Positions 19,192 to 28,212 are shown, numbered from the stretch's first letter. The stretch: 64,000 nucleotides of DNA from Burkholderiales bacterium (GCA_016191525.1 JACPOK010000038.1:1-64000); one strand, 5' to 3'. Notes: a model not told the origin generated them from the letters alone. Made by a program: numbers and translations.

Positions 19192-21108
19192 TCAGGTCGC
19201 GCGGCGCCCCATCTCCACCACCCGGTTGGACGGCAGGCCGAAGTAATCCGACGCCCGGCCCGCGTTGCGGTGCAGCCAGGCAAACAGCACCTGCCGTGCC
19301 CACCCCAGGCCGGGCAGCCGGCCTGTCCCCACGTTTTCACGCGAGGTGAAGTACGAAGTGCTCATGACCGAGGTGTCTATGCCCTTCTGGTACGCCAGCA
19401 GTTTCATGAACTCCGGCACGTCCGGCCGCTCCATGAAGCCATGGCGGGCAGTGACCTGCCAGAAGCCGTGGCCCAGCCCGCGCACCCGCAGCTTGTCGGC
19501 CGCTTCCGCGCGCGGCGTGTCGATGGCTTCCACCTGCAGCACCAGCACGCGCTCATGCAGCACTTGGTTGTGCTTGAGGTTGTGCAGCAGCGCGTGCGGC
19601 ACCGAATCGGGCTCCGACGTGAGGAACACGGCCGTGCCGCGCACCCGATGCGGCGGCTGCGCGCCCAGCGATTCGACAAACGGCGCCAGGTCGATGCGGT
19701 CGGCCTGCGCAGCGCGGCGGCTGATGCTGCGCCCGCGCGCCCAGGTGGTGAAAAGCACCAGCACGAGCGCCGCAATGGCCAGCGGCACCCACCCGCCCTC
19801 GGCGACCTTCAGGCTGTTGCCCACCACGAAAACCAGGTCCACTGCCAGCAACGCGCCGCCGCCAATAGCCACGGCCACCGGGTTCCAGCGCCACAGCCGC
19901 AGTGCCACTACGGTGGCGAGCAGGGTGGTGGTCACCATCGTCAGTGACACAGCAATACCGTAGGCCGCGGACAGCGCCGTCGAAGTCCCGAAACCGACCA
20001 CCAGCGCCAGCACTCCCCCCATCAGCAGCCAGTTGACGACCGGCAGGTAGACCTGGCCCATCGCGTCGCCGGAGGTCTGCACCACGCGCAGCCGCGGCAG
20101 GTAGCCCATGCGCATGGCCTGCGCCGTCAGCGAGAAGGCGCCCGAGATCACGGCCTGCGAGGCAATCACCGTGGCGGCCGAAGCCAGCACCACCATGGGC
20201 ATCACGCCCCAGGTCGGCACCATGTGGAAGAAGGGGTTGTCGATGGCTGTGGCGTCGTGAAGCACCAAGGCACCCTGGCCGAAGTAGTTCAGCACCAGCG
20301 CCGGCAACGCGACGAAGAACCAGGCGCGGCGGATCGCGCTGGCGCCGAAGTGGCCCATGTCCGCATACAGCGCCTCACCGCCCGTGACGGCCAGGAAAAC
20401 CGAACCCAGCACCGCCAGCGACTGACCCGGGTGGTCGGTCAGGAAGCCCACCGCCCAGACCGGGTTGATGGCCTGCAGCACCTCGGGCGAACGGGCGATC
20501 TGCTGCAGCCCCAGCCAGGCCAGCACGCCGAACCAGAGCAGCATCACGGGCCCGAACACCTTGCCGACCAGGCCGGTGCCGTGCCGCTGCACGGCGAACA
20601 GGCCGATCAGGATGGCCACCGTCAGCGGGACTACGTATTTGTCGAACACCGGCGTCACGACGTTCAGCCCCTCGACCGCGGAGAGCACCGAGACGGCCGG
20701 GGTGATCAGGCTGTCGCCATAGAACATTGCGGCGCCGGTCAGGCCCAGCGCGCCGAGCGCAGCCAGCACCGCCGGATGGCCCGCCTGCCCGCCCACCGCG
20801 TGTTTGGCCAGCGCTTGCAGGGCCAGGATGCCGCCCTCGCCATCGTGGTCGGCGCGCAGCACAAAGACCACGTATTTCAGCGTCACCACCAGCATCAGCG
20901 CCCAGAAAACCAGCGACAGCAGCCCCAGCACCGAGGCCGCGTTCAGCACCACGCCATGCGCGGGGCTCAGGCACTCCTTGAAGGCATACAGCGGCGAAGT
21001 GCCGATATCGCCGTACACAACACCGAGCGCAGCCAGCGTGAGGGCTGCCCGCGCGCTCGAGGCGGGATCATTCGAGCCGGGTTGCGGCTCCAGGGTCAGG
21101 GCGTTCAT
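19192..21108 (-). CDS. kup: Low-affinity potassium transporter Kup
   Basis: A 638-residue Kup/HAK/KUP-family potassium-proton symporter. The N-terminal signature ALGVVYGDIGTSPLYAFKEC is clear, followed by about twelve membrane segments and a soluble C-terminal domain containing VFLTSEPDSVPHALLHNLKH. It imports potassium across the inner membrane. It is upstream of hrpA on the same strand, 21 bases apart, so the two may be co-transcribed. No kdp or trk genes are nearby. Confidence 0.96.
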   Translation of the reverse strand: MNALTLEPQPGSNDPASSARAALTLAALGVVYGDIGTSPLYAFKECLSPAHGVVLNAASVLGLLSLVFWALMLVVTLKYVVFVLRADHDGEGGILALQALAKHAVGGQAGHPAVLAALGALGLTGAAMFYGDSLITPAVSVLSAVEGLNVVTPVFDKYVVPLTVAILIGLFAVQRHGTGLVGKVFGPVMLLWFGVLAWLGLQQIARSPEVLQAINPVWAVGFLTDHPGQSLAVLGSVFLAVTGGEALYADMGHFGASAIRRAWFFVALPALVLNYFGQGALVLHDATAIDNPFFHMVPTWGVMPMVVLASAATVIASQAVISGAFSLTAQAMRMGYLPRLRVVQTSGDAMGQVYLPVVNWLLMGGVLALVVGFGTSTALSAAYGIAVSLTMVTTTLLATVVALRLWRWNPVAVAIGGGALLAVDLVFVVGNSLKVAEGGWVPLAIAALVLVLFTTWARGRSISRRAAQADRIDLAPFVESLGAQPPHRVRGTAVFLTSEPDSVPHALLHNLKHNQVLHERVLVLQVEAIDTPRAEAADKLRVRGLGHGFWQVTARHGFMERPDVPEFMKLLAYQKGIDTSVMSTSYFTSRENVGTGRLPGLGWARQVLFAWLHRNAGRASDYFGLPSNRVVEMGRRAT

Positions 21109-21191
21109 ACGTGAACAGGAAGTTGGACACGGATGAAGCTTAGTTCGCGTTTTGTGCAGTGCAACATAAATGCGCTGTTCGCGCAGACAGA

Positions 21192-21214
21192 AAACTCCGT
21201 TGCCAAAGGAGTTT
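21192..21214 (-). terminator. Hairpin terminator after the metalloprotease gene
   Basis: AAACTCC (21192-21198) pairs with GGAGTTT (21208-21214). Read on the minus strand, a short T-run follows the stem. It lies about 30 bases past the stop of the metalloprotease gene and also upstream of the kup start. The rest of 21109-21245 is the kup promoter region. Confidence 0.6.
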
Positions 21215-21245
21215 CATTACTTTGGCTGCTGAAGCCAGCATGCGA

Positions 21246-22646
21246 TCAGCTAAACGTAATGCCTGTAGATGCCAGCCCCACCAGGCCCACCTGGGTTTGG
21301 TTGGCGGCGGATTCCGCCAGGTGCCACAGGAAATCGCCCTGCGTGTCATTGTTGAGCGACGCGACACCGCTGGCCAGCGTGGCAGCGTCGGGCGCGGCGC
21401 GGTTCACGGTGTTCAGCAGGTAGCTGGCGATCTGCGTGTTGGTGGCGCTGGCCGCGCCGCCGTTTGCCAGGATGCCCCAGATGTCCAGCCGCATGATCGC
21501 ACCCGACAGGTCGCGCAGGCTGAAGCCCTGGTCGAACAGGCCGATCACCGTGCCCACCAGCGGTGCCTTGGCCGACAGCGCGGCCTGGCCCAGCACCGCA
21601 CCCAGCAGCAGCACGGTCCTGCCGCCCGAATCACTGGTGCCCGCATCCAGCGCCAGGCTGGTGCTGGAAAAGCGCAGGCGCTCCACGTTGCGCAGCGTGT
21701 CGGTGCCGTCCGCGCCGGCGGTGGTGAAACTGCCGTCGGTGTTGCGCGTGAGCGTGGTGGCCGCGCGCGTGGACGAAAAAACCACCGTATCGGTGCCGCT
21801 GCCGCCGTCGATGGTGTCGGCAAACAGGCTGCCGGTGATGGTGTCGTTGCCGCCCAGCCCGGAAAACGTGCCCGCCAGCACGCTGGTGATAGCCTCCGCG
21901 CTCTCGGTGCCGGTGGTCGGGTGGTTGATGCGCACGCCGCTGTCCTGCAGGATCGCGAGGTCCAGATCGTTCAGGTCATAGCGGCGGCCGAACTCGCGCC
22001 CGCCGCCGTTCATTACGCTGGCCAGCAGGCCAACGCGGCCGATCGAGGCCGAGCCGTAGTGGTACATGTCGGAATACAGCGGCACGTTGCCGCCGTACAC
22101 GGCGCGCGCCGTGGCGCCGGTGAAGAACGTTGAGCCCGCGATCACCTGCACGTTCTGGTCGTACGGCGTCATGTAGTCGGCCGGCAGCGCGCCGGTGGTG
22201 GCTGCGCGAAAGCCCGAAAAGGCCAGCGCATGCAGCAGTTCATGCTCCATCGCCGAGACAAAGTCATAGCCCGAGGCCGGGATGTCGTTGCTGGTCTCGG
22301 GCGTGGCGTCCACCCAGTAGGTGCCCGCCAGGAAATCCGCGCCCACGCGGATCAGCGCGTCGGCGGTGGTGCCGTTGGGGTCGATGCCGGTGGCCACCTC
22401 GTTGGCAAAGCCGGAATTCAGGATACGAAAGCCGCTGGCAGTAGATGTCTGCACGGTGGTGGCGGGGCCTCCGTTGGCGGTGGCGACCGCCGGGTCGATG
22501 ATCACGCTGATGTTGATGTCGCCGATGCCGCCTGCAATCCAGCGGTTGAGCACGCCCGCCGCATAAAGCACGTCGGCCTGGATGCTGGCGGCCTGCGCCG
22601 TGAATCTTCCCGTGGGGTCGGAATAGGTGACGGTGAACGTGGTCAT
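21246..22646 (-). CDS. Secreted metalloprotease-like protein with RTX-type repeat and DUF4214-like C-terminus
   Basis: A 466-residue protein without an N-terminal signal. Residues 1-230 resemble a zinc metalloprotease domain, with the zincin helix SAMEHELLHALAFSG (HExxH as HELLH). Near residues 245-300 is a glycine/aspartate-rich RTX-like stretch (GLGGNDTITGSLFADTIDGG) of the calcium-binding type, then a beta-rich block. The last ~100 residues (FDQGFSLRDLSGAIMRLDIW) look like DUF4214. RTX proteins without a leader are normally exported by type I secretion, which is not encoded nearby. Proteolytic activity and substrate are inferred. Confidence 0.8.
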   Translation of the reverse strand: MTTFTVTYSDPTGRFTAQAASIQADVLYAAGVLNRWIAGGIGDINISVIIDPAVATANGGPATTVQTSTASGFRILNSGFANEVATGIDPNGTTADALIRVGADFLAGTYWVDATPETSNDIPASGYDFVSAMEHELLHALAFSGFRAATTGALPADYMTPYDQNVQVIAGSTFFTGATARAVYGGNVPLYSDMYHYGSASIGRVGLLASVMNGGGREFGRRYDLNDLDLAILQDSGVRINHPTTGTESAEAITSVLAGTFSGLGGNDTITGSLFADTIDGGSGTDTVVFSSTRAATTLTRNTDGSFTTAGADGTDTLRNVERLRFSSTSLALDAGTSDSGGRTVLLLGAVLGQAALSAKAPLVGTVIGLFDQGFSLRDLSGAIMRLDIWGILANGGAASATNTQIASYLLNTVNRAAPDAATLASGVASLNNDTQGDFLWHLAESAANQTQVGLVGLASTGITFS

Positions 22647-22677
22647 CCACCTATCCTAGCCTGCCGGCCGGATGCGC

Positions 22678-22815
22678 CTACTGATGAGCGGGTGGAACGA
22701 GGCGGATTTCGTCAGGCGCCAGCTCTTCGGCCAGGTAAAAGGCCAGGCCGCCCGACAGGGCGGCGGCGGTTGCCGCGAGGACAACGATGGCGACGAAGAT
22801 GGCGATGTGGCGCAT
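22678..22815 (-). CDS. Small single-pass membrane protein, hypothetical
   Basis: A 45-residue frame starting MRHIAIFVAIVVLAATAAAL, with one membrane segment (about residues 4-26) and a charged tail EELAPDEIRLVPPAHQ. It lies 31 bases upstream of the metalloprotease start on the same strand. Support is limited to the clean hydrophobic helix and position; no family recognised. Confidence 0.45.
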   Translation of the reverse strand: MRHIAIFVAIVVLAATAAALSGGLAFYLAEELAPDEIRLVPPAHQ

Positions 22816-22979
22816 GTTCACAAACTAGCAGCTAACCCGGCGGACGGCTAATCCTTTTGCTTTTTCAACACGTCTTTTGCTTTTTGTTTACATTGGGCTG
22901 GAAAGCCGGGCCCGTCCTACACCACCGCGTGCAGCGGCGGGCGATAAGGGAAGCTGCTTACCTCTGAAAGGACACTCTC

Positions 22980-23222
22980 ATGCGCATGGACGTCTACCAC
23001 CGGGCCGAACACGAACACAAACTCTCCTTCCTGCTGGTACCGGCAGGCAAGCTGCTTCCCGAGGAAGTGACCAATGTCGACTGGGTGGTGCACACGCGCG
23101 GCGTGGAAGTGAACGAGGAAGCGGCCGAACTGCCCGACTACGGCATCGACAAGCCGGGCCCGCAGATCCGCGAAAAAGGCTATGCCATCACCGGTGTCCA
23201 GCACCAGGTGGCTGAAGGCTAG
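22980..23222 (+). CDS. Conserved hypothetical protein (DUF6139-like)
   Basis: An 80-residue soluble protein, MRMDVYHRAEHEHKLSFLLV then PAGKLLPEEVTNVDWVVHTR. It resembles small Comamonadaceae proteins that I remember as DUF6139; function unknown. AAGGACA precedes the ATG at suitable distance. The 22816-22979 upstream stretch holds T-rich tracts (CTTTTGCTTTTT twice) and probably the promoter. Confidence 0.75.
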   Translation: MRMDVYHRAEHEHKLSFLLVPAGKLLPEEVTNVDWVVHTRGVEVNEEAAELPDYGIDKPGPQIREKGYAITGVQHQVAEG

Positions 23223-23240
23223 CGCTGTCCGGCGCCGGGC

Positions 23241-23378
23241 CTAGCGCCCGAACAGGCCCAAAAGGCCGATCAGGATCAGGTAGATCGCCACGATGAAGTT
23301 CAGCAGCCGCGGCATCGCGAGGATCAGGATGCCGGCGATCAGCGACGCCAGGGGGCCAAGGTGAGGTATGAGGTTCAT
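23241..23378 (-). CDS. DUF3096 small membrane protein
   Basis: A 45-residue hydrophobic protein, MNLIPHLGPLASLIAGILIL followed by AMPRLLNFIVAIYLILIGLL. Two membrane helices separated by PRLLN are the DUF3096 pattern. Function unknown. The upstream in-frame extension to 23516 is arginine/proline-rich and overlaps the aldolase gene, so it was rejected. Converges on the DUF6139-like gene. Confidence 0.85.
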   Translation of the reverse strand: MNLIPHLGPLASLIAGILILAMPRLLNFIVAIYLILIGLLGLFGR

Positions 23379-23439
23379 GCCCCCATCGTGCCCCAGCCGT
23401 GGGCCCGGGCGTGTAGGCCTTTGGCGCGAAATCATCGCT

Positions 23440-24168
23440 TCAGCGCAGCGTCCCCCGCAGGCTGGCAAAGAACAGCTCGGACTGCAGCCGCTCGCCGTTG
23501 GCTTGCTGCGCCACACGCGCCGTGAGTGCTTCGTCCACCGGCATCAGCTTTTGCCCGGTGGACTGGGCCAGCACCTGCACCATGCAGGCGCGCTCCAGGT
23601 AATACAGGTCGTCATATGCGTAATCGATGCGCTGGCCGCAGACGATGACGCCGTGGTTGCCCAGGAAAACAATGTCGGCGCCCTGCATGGCGCCGGCGAT
23701 GCGCTCGCCCTCCCCGGCGTCCAGCGCGAGGCCGTTGTAGTTCGCGTCGATGGCCACGCGGCCATGGAAGCGCATGGCGTTCTGCGACAGCGTGGTGTCC
23801 AGCGCGCGGCCCTGCGTAAGCGTGAGCGCGGTGCTGTAGGGCATGTGGGTGTGCAGCACGCAGGCCTTGCGCGCGATGCCATGCACCGCCGCATGGATGA
23901 ACATGGCCGTGGGTTCCACCTCGTGCCGGCCGGCCAGCTTGCCGCCGCCCGCATCCACCAGAACGATGTCACCGGCCTGCACTTCGCTCCAGGCCAGGCC
24001 GCGCGGGTTCAGCAGGAACTGCTCGGCGTTGCCCGGCAGCGCCACGCTGAAATGGTTGCACACGCCCTCGCCCAGCGCATGGTGCGCCGCCGCGCGCAGC
24101 GCCAGCGCCAGGTCGGCCCGCAAGGCCGCGACGGCCGGTGAATTCCAGGTTTGTTCGTCGTTCATCAT
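23440..24168 (-). CDS. Class II aldolase/adducin family protein
   Basis: A 242-residue AraD/FucA-like protein. Family blocks: EGVCNHFSVALPG near residue 35, EPTAMFIHAAVHGIARKACV, the metal-binding His pair in LHTHMPYSTALT, and LGNHGVIVCG with a third His. These zinc enzymes cleave or epimerise sugar phosphates or decarboxylate acids; the substrate is not predictable. The start overlaps the stop of the upstream hybrid kinase as ATGA, so it is translationally coupled to a signalling protein, an unusual operon partner. Confidence 0.88.
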   Translation of the reverse strand: MMNDEQTWNSPAVAALRADLALALRAAAHHALGEGVCNHFSVALPGNAEQFLLNPRGLAWSEVQAGDIVLVDAGGGKLAGRHEVEPTAMFIHAAVHGIARKACVLHTHMPYSTALTLTQGRALDTTLSQNAMRFHGRVAIDANYNGLALDAGEGERIAGAMQGADIVFLGNHGVIVCGQRIDYAYDDLYYLERACMVQVLAQSTGQKLMPVDEALTARVAQQANGERLQSELFFASLRGTLR

Positions 24169-26276
24169 TGCTCCGTGCGGCCGGCCACGCTGGCCACCGA
24201 GGCCACGATTTCAGAAGGCTCCAGCGGCTTGGACACATGCACCGCAAAGCCCGCGCGCAGCGCGCGTACCCGGTCTTCCGAGCGCGCGAACGCCGTGAGC
24301 GCAATGGCCGGCAGCGCGCCGCCACGGCCCGGGCCCAACTGGCGCACCCGCCGCAGCAGTTCGTAGCCATCCACATCGGGCATGCCGATGTCGGACACCA
24401 GCACCTCGGGCCGCTGCGCCTCCACCATGGCCAGGGCGGCAGTAGCCCCATCAGCCACCAGCACCACGGCGCCGCACTCTTCCAGGATTCGCTTGAGCAG
24501 GTCGCGCGCGTCCGGCTCGTCATCCACCACCAGCACGCGGATGCCGTGCAGGTCCATGGTGTCAAAGGGCGACGGCGCCCGCGCCGCCTGCCGCGCTGAA
24601 TCGCGCTTGTCCGCCGCGCTCTGCGCGGCCAGCGGCAGCTGCACCACGAAGGTGGAACCGGCGCCTTCGCCCCCGCTGCTGGCCTCCACCGTGCCGCCAT
24701 GCAATTCGACCAGGTGCCGCACGATCGACAGGCCCAGCCCCAGCCCGCCGTAGCGCCGCGTGATGGACCCATCGGCCTGGCGGAAGCGGTCAAAGATGTG
24801 CGGCAGGAAATCGGGCTTGATGCCCACCCCCGTATCGGCCACGGTGATGCGCACGTGCCCGTCCACGCGTTCCAGCCCTACCTGCACCACGCCGCCGCGC
24901 GGCGTGAACTTCACCGCGTTGGCCACCAGGTTCCACACCACCTGCTGCAGGCGGGTGGTGTCGCCCAGCACCGGGCCCGCGTCGGGGTCCAGCGCGGCCT
25001 CAATCTGCACGCCGCCCGCATCGGCCGAGGGCCGCATGGTGTCGATCGCGCCCTGGATGAAGGCCACGGGCGACACCGGCCGCACTTCCAGCCGCATCTT
25101 GCCGGAGGTGATGCGGCTCATGTCCAGCAGGTCGTCGATCAGCTGCGTCTGCATGCGCGTGCTGCGCTCGATCACCTCCACGCCCTTGAGCAGGTCGGCC
25201 TGCTCCGGCACCAGCTTGCGCCGCAGGATGTGGGCCCAGCCCAGGATGGCCGACAGCGGCGTGCGCAGCTCGTGCGACAGCGTGGCCAGGAATTCGTCCT
25301 TGATGGCGCCGGCCCGCTCGCTTTCCTGCCGCGCCGCACGCTCGCTCTCCAGCATCTCGTGCTGGTGCGTCACGTCCTGCACGATGCCGATCATCCCCGT
25401 GAGCGAGCCGTCGGCCGCATAGGTGGGTTTGCCGCGCGGCGCTATCCAGCGCTGGGTGCCGTCAGGCCGGATCACGCGGTACTCGATGGAATACACGCCG
25501 TGCTCTTCCATCGACTTGCGGGCGCGGGCCTCGGCCTCGCCGCGGTCATCCGGGTGCAGCACCTGTCTCATCTCGTTGCGCAGCAGCCGCTTGCCGGCCT
25601 CCAGCCCGTACATGGCGGCGGCGCGGCCACCCAGCACGATCACGTCGGTGGCGGCGTCCCAGCTCCAGTCGCCCAGGTCGCCCGCTTCCATGGCCAGGCT
25701 CAGCCGCTGGTGCGCTTCGGCCAGCACCCGCTCGCCGCGGATGCGGTCCAGCGATTCCCAGCAGCGCGCCACCACCTCGCGCACCAGCGCTATCTCTTCC
25801 GGTGTCCACGCGCGCGGCACGGCCTGGTGCACCGCCATGGCGGCGACGAAACGCCCCTTTTTGTGCAGCGGCACGCAGATCACGGCCTGGATGCGCGTGA
25901 GGCGGTAAGCCGCCAGATCGGTGCCCGCCGTCTGCGGGTCGGTGTCTACGTCGGGGTTGACGTAAGGCAAGCCCGCGCGCATCAGGCGCAGCACCTCGGC
26001 GCCAAAGTCCGAGAACGCGTAGCGGCCCACGATGCTGGGCACGCCGTTGTTGTAGTCGCCGATCAGGTCGAAGTGGTTTTCGTCTTCTTCCACCTGCGCG
26101 TAGGCACAGCGGTTCACGCCCAGGTGCTCGCCCAGCAGGCGGGCTGTGGCCTGCATGATGTCGCCCGGCTCGCCGACCAGGCGCGTGGCCTGGGCCAGCT
26201 CATCCAGGAAACGCAGGCGGCGCTCGCTCTCGGCAACGGTGCTGGGATGGCGGAAGTCGGCGGGCATCTGCGCCAT
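24165..26276 (-). CDS. Hybrid sensor histidine kinase (GAF-PAS-HisKA-HATPase-REC)
   Basis: About 703 residues, cytoplasmic. Order: GAF (about 25-185, GEHLGVNRCAYAQVEEDENH), PAS/PAC (about 195-315, AMEAGDLGDWSWDAATDVIV), HisKA with phospho-His in LATLSHELRTPLSAILGWAH (about 335), HATPase with N-box NLVANAVKFTPRGG, G-boxes DTGVGIKPDF and YGGLGLGLSIV, then a REC domain with phospho-Asp in EVLVSDIGMPDVDGYELLRR. ATG 26276 chosen; the frame opens at GTG 26285. The REC suggests a phosphorelay, but no HPt or separate regulator is adjacent. Confidence 0.92.
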   Translation of the reverse strand: MAQMPADFRHPSTVAESERRLRFLDELAQATRLVGEPGDIMQATARLLGEHLGVNRCAYAQVEEDENHFDLIGDYNNGVPSIVGRYAFSDFGAEVLRLMRAGLPYVNPDVDTDPQTAGTDLAAYRLTRIQAVICVPLHKKGRFVAAMAVHQAVPRAWTPEEIALVREVVARCWESLDRIRGERVLAEAHQRLSLAMEAGDLGDWSWDAATDVIVLGGRAAAMYGLEAGKRLLRNEMRQVLHPDDRGEAEARARKSMEEHGVYSIEYRVIRPDGTQRWIAPRGKPTYAADGSLTGMIGIVQDVTHQHEMLESERAARQESERAGAIKDEFLATLSHELRTPLSAILGWAHILRRKLVPEQADLLKGVEVIERSTRMQTQLIDDLLDMSRITSGKMRLEVRPVSPVAFIQGAIDTMRPSADAGGVQIEAALDPDAGPVLGDTTRLQQVVWNLVANAVKFTPRGGVVQVGLERVDGHVRITVADTGVGIKPDFLPHIFDRFRQADGSITRRYGGLGLGLSIVRHLVELHGGTVEASSGGEGAGSTFVVQLPLAAQSAADKRDSARQAARAPSPFDTMDLHGIRVLVVDDEPDARDLLKRILEECGAVVLVADGATAALAMVEAQRPEVLVSDIGMPDVDGYELLRRVRQLGPGRGGALPAIALTAFARSEDRVRALRAGFAVHVSKPLEPSEIVASVASVAGRTEQ

Positions 26277-26321
26277 TTTTATCACGGCCAGCTCGGCCGT
26301 GGGGCCCCCATGGGGCAGACG

Positions 26322-27311
26322 CTAGCCCGAAACCAGCAATGCGCCCCAGAAGCGGCTGGCCGAAGCGGCCTGCTCCAGCTCGGACAGGCGCACCGCGCGG
26401 CAGGCCAGGTGCGCGCCCAGCGTGCGGCCGTCGGGCAGCACGCCCTCCAGCTCGGGCTGCATCACGGGCTGCAGCGCGTATTCAAGTGCATTGGCCGAAT
26501 GCGCGGGCACCATCGCGCAGAACTCGGTTTCGCTCAGGCGGGCCAGCGCGCCTTCGGGCGGCAGCCGCTCGCGCAGCAGCTGCGCCAGCACCGACAGCAC
26601 GCTGGTACGCCCCGTCTCGCCCAGCGAAGCCGCCATTTCGTCCATGCCTTCCACCCGCATGTGGCACAGCGCCAGCTGCGCGCCATCGGCATGCGCCTGC
26701 TGCACGGCCAGGCCCAGCAGCTCGCGGAAGCCGCGGATGGTCCAGCAGCCCGTCACCGGGTCCAGCGCATGGCGCCGCTGCATCAGGTCCAGCCGCATCA
26801 GCAGGTTTTTCTGCAGGCTGGCGGCGGCATGCGCGCGCAATTCGCATTCGGCCATGTGGGCCAGGTCGCGCAGCCCGGCGAACTCGTCCTCGCTGTACAC
26901 ACGGGGAATGGTGTCGATGGCGCACAGCGAGCCGGCGAACAGGCCCTGCCCGATCTCCAGCGGCCAACCCACGTAGGAGCGGATGCCCGGCGCGCCGGTC
27001 ACCAGCGGGTTGTCCACGAAGTCGGGCTCGGCCCAGGTGTCGCGGATGATCAGCGGCCGGCCGCTGGCCACCACGTGCCCGCAAAAGGAAATGTCGCGCG
27101 GTGTGTGGTCGGTATCCAGGCCCTGCACCGAGCGGAACCACTGCTCGTCCTCTTCCACCACCGTGATCAGCGCGATCGGCACATGCATGAGCCGCCGCAG
27201 GGTGCGCGTGATCCGGTCAAAGCGTTCCTCTCGCGGGGCATACGCACAGACGGCATTGCGCACCGCTTCCAGGCGCTGGGTTTCATTGGCCGGTGTGGGT
27301 GCGATACGCAT
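26322..27311 (-). CDS. GAF domain protein with degenerate GGDEF domain
   Basis: 329 residues. Residues 25-160 form a GAF domain (VPIALITVVEEDEQWFRSVQ; RDISFCGHVVASGRPLIIRD). Residues 165-320 have the GGDEF-domain fold pattern (LDPVTGCWTIRGFRELL at the start), but the active-site loop reads RLSETEF instead of RxGGDEF, so cyclase activity is unlikely. It may act as a GTP-binding or protein-interaction module. ATG 27311 chosen; ATG 27329 is an alternative. It lies 45 bases upstream of the hybrid kinase and is probably in the same operon. Confidence 0.85.
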   Translation of the reverse strand: MRIAPTPANETQRLEAVRNAVCAYAPREERFDRITRTLRRLMHVPIALITVVEEDEQWFRSVQGLDTDHTPRDISFCGHVVASGRPLIIRDTWAEPDFVDNPLVTGAPGIRSYVGWPLEIGQGLFAGSLCAIDTIPRVYSEDEFAGLRDLAHMAECELRAHAAASLQKNLLMRLDLMQRRHALDPVTGCWTIRGFRELLGLAVQQAHADGAQLALCHMRVEGMDEMAASLGETGRTSVLSVLAQLLRERLPPEGALARLSETEFCAMVPAHSANALEYALQPVMQPELEGVLPDGRTLGAHLACRAVRLSELEQAASASRFWGALLVSG

Positions 27312-27448
27312 GAGCCGATTGTCGGGCATGGCCGGCAATGGCTGGGCGCCGCCTGACCCACAACTGACCAACAGTTACCAGTCGATACCGCTGCGAAGCC
27401 TGCGCGACACACGCGCGGCGTTCAATGAATACAACCAAGGAGATTTCC

Positions 27449-27655
27449 ATGAAAGCACTGCTTCTGATTGTCCTGGCGGTCTCGGGACTGGCCGGCTGCG
27501 TGGCCTACCCCGTCAATGGCTATGGCTACGGCTACAGCGACCCCTCAGTCACCGTGTACTCGCAACCGGGCTACTACGGCTCGCGGCGCGACCGCGACGG
27601 CGACGGCGTTCCCAACCGCTGGGACCGCCGCCCCAACGACCCGCGCCGCCAGTAA
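27449..27655 (+). CDS. Small lipoprotein, hypothetical
   Basis: 68 residues, with AGGAGA ahead of ATG 27449. The N-terminus MKALLLIVLAVSGLAGC ends in a lipobox (LAGC), so Cys17 should be lipidated. The mature part is Gly/Tyr-rich (GYGYGYSDPS) and ends in a charged stretch with RDRDGDGVPNRWD, similar to calcium-binding DxDxDG motifs of thrombospondin type 3. Function unknown. Probably outer-membrane or periplasm-anchored. Confidence 0.8.
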   Translation: MKALLLIVLAVSGLAGCVAYPVNGYGYGYSDPSVTVYSQPGYYGSRRDRDGDGVPNRWDRRPNDPRRQ

Positions 27656-27749
27656 GCCGCCGGCGCGGATGAACACGTCCGGAAACGGCCAGCCCGTTTC
27701 CCGGGCGGGGGAGATCATGCGTTCCATGCAATCCACAACAGGAGACACC

Positions 27750-28202
27750 ATGGACCCAGCAGCAACCGCCGCCACGGCCAAGCAGGCCGTTATCAACACC
27801 TGGAAAGCCTTCGGCACGCGCGACGCCGCGCAGATCGCCGCCGCGCTGCCCGACGACGTGGAATGGCATGTGCCGCCGGGCAATGCCACCGCGCTGGCTT
27901 CGGGCCACATGGAAACGGTGCTGACCAAGCCGCTGATGGTGAAGTTCCTCTCGGAGGAATACGGCAAGCTGTTCGTGTCCGACGTGAACGTCACCTTCAC
28001 CGGCCTGCACGCCGAAGGCAACACCGTTTTCCTGCAGCAGCGCCTGCAAGCCAAGCTGGCCAACGGCCGCGACTACGACAACGACTACTGCTTTGTTATC
28101 GAGGTGAAGGAAGGCCGCATCCACCGCATGCGCGAGTACATGGATACGCAGCGCGGCTACAAGTGCTTCTTCGGCGACGGGGCGGCCTACTCGTTCCTGT
28201 AG
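27750..28202 (+). CDS. Nuclear transport factor 2 (SnoaL-like) family protein
   Basis: A 150-residue single-domain protein with GGAGA just before ATG 27750. The SnoaL pattern is visible: INTWKAFGTRDAAQIAAALP, EWHVPPGN and FVIEVKEGRIHRMREYMDT. Such proteins form a cone-shaped fold used for small-molecule binding or catalysis; the substrate is unknown. No partner gene gives a clue. Confidence 0.88.
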   Translation: MDPAATAATAKQAVINTWKAFGTRDAAQIAAALPDDVEWHVPPGNATALASGHMETVLTKPLMVKFLSEEYGKLFVSDVNVTFTGLHAEGNTVFLQQRLQAKLANGRDYDNDYCFVIEVKEGRIHRMREYMDTQRGYKCFFGDGAAYSFL

Positions 28203-28212
28203 CCCCGCGCGC

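Noticed and set aside
16168..19947. Long plus-strand open frame opposite hrpA and kup
   Set aside because: Shadow of GC-rich coding DNA; His/Arg/Gln-rich translation with no domain.
22850..22890. Direct repeat CTTTTGCTTTTT upstream of the DUF6139-like gene
   Set aside because: Too short and T-rich to call more than promoter-region sequence.
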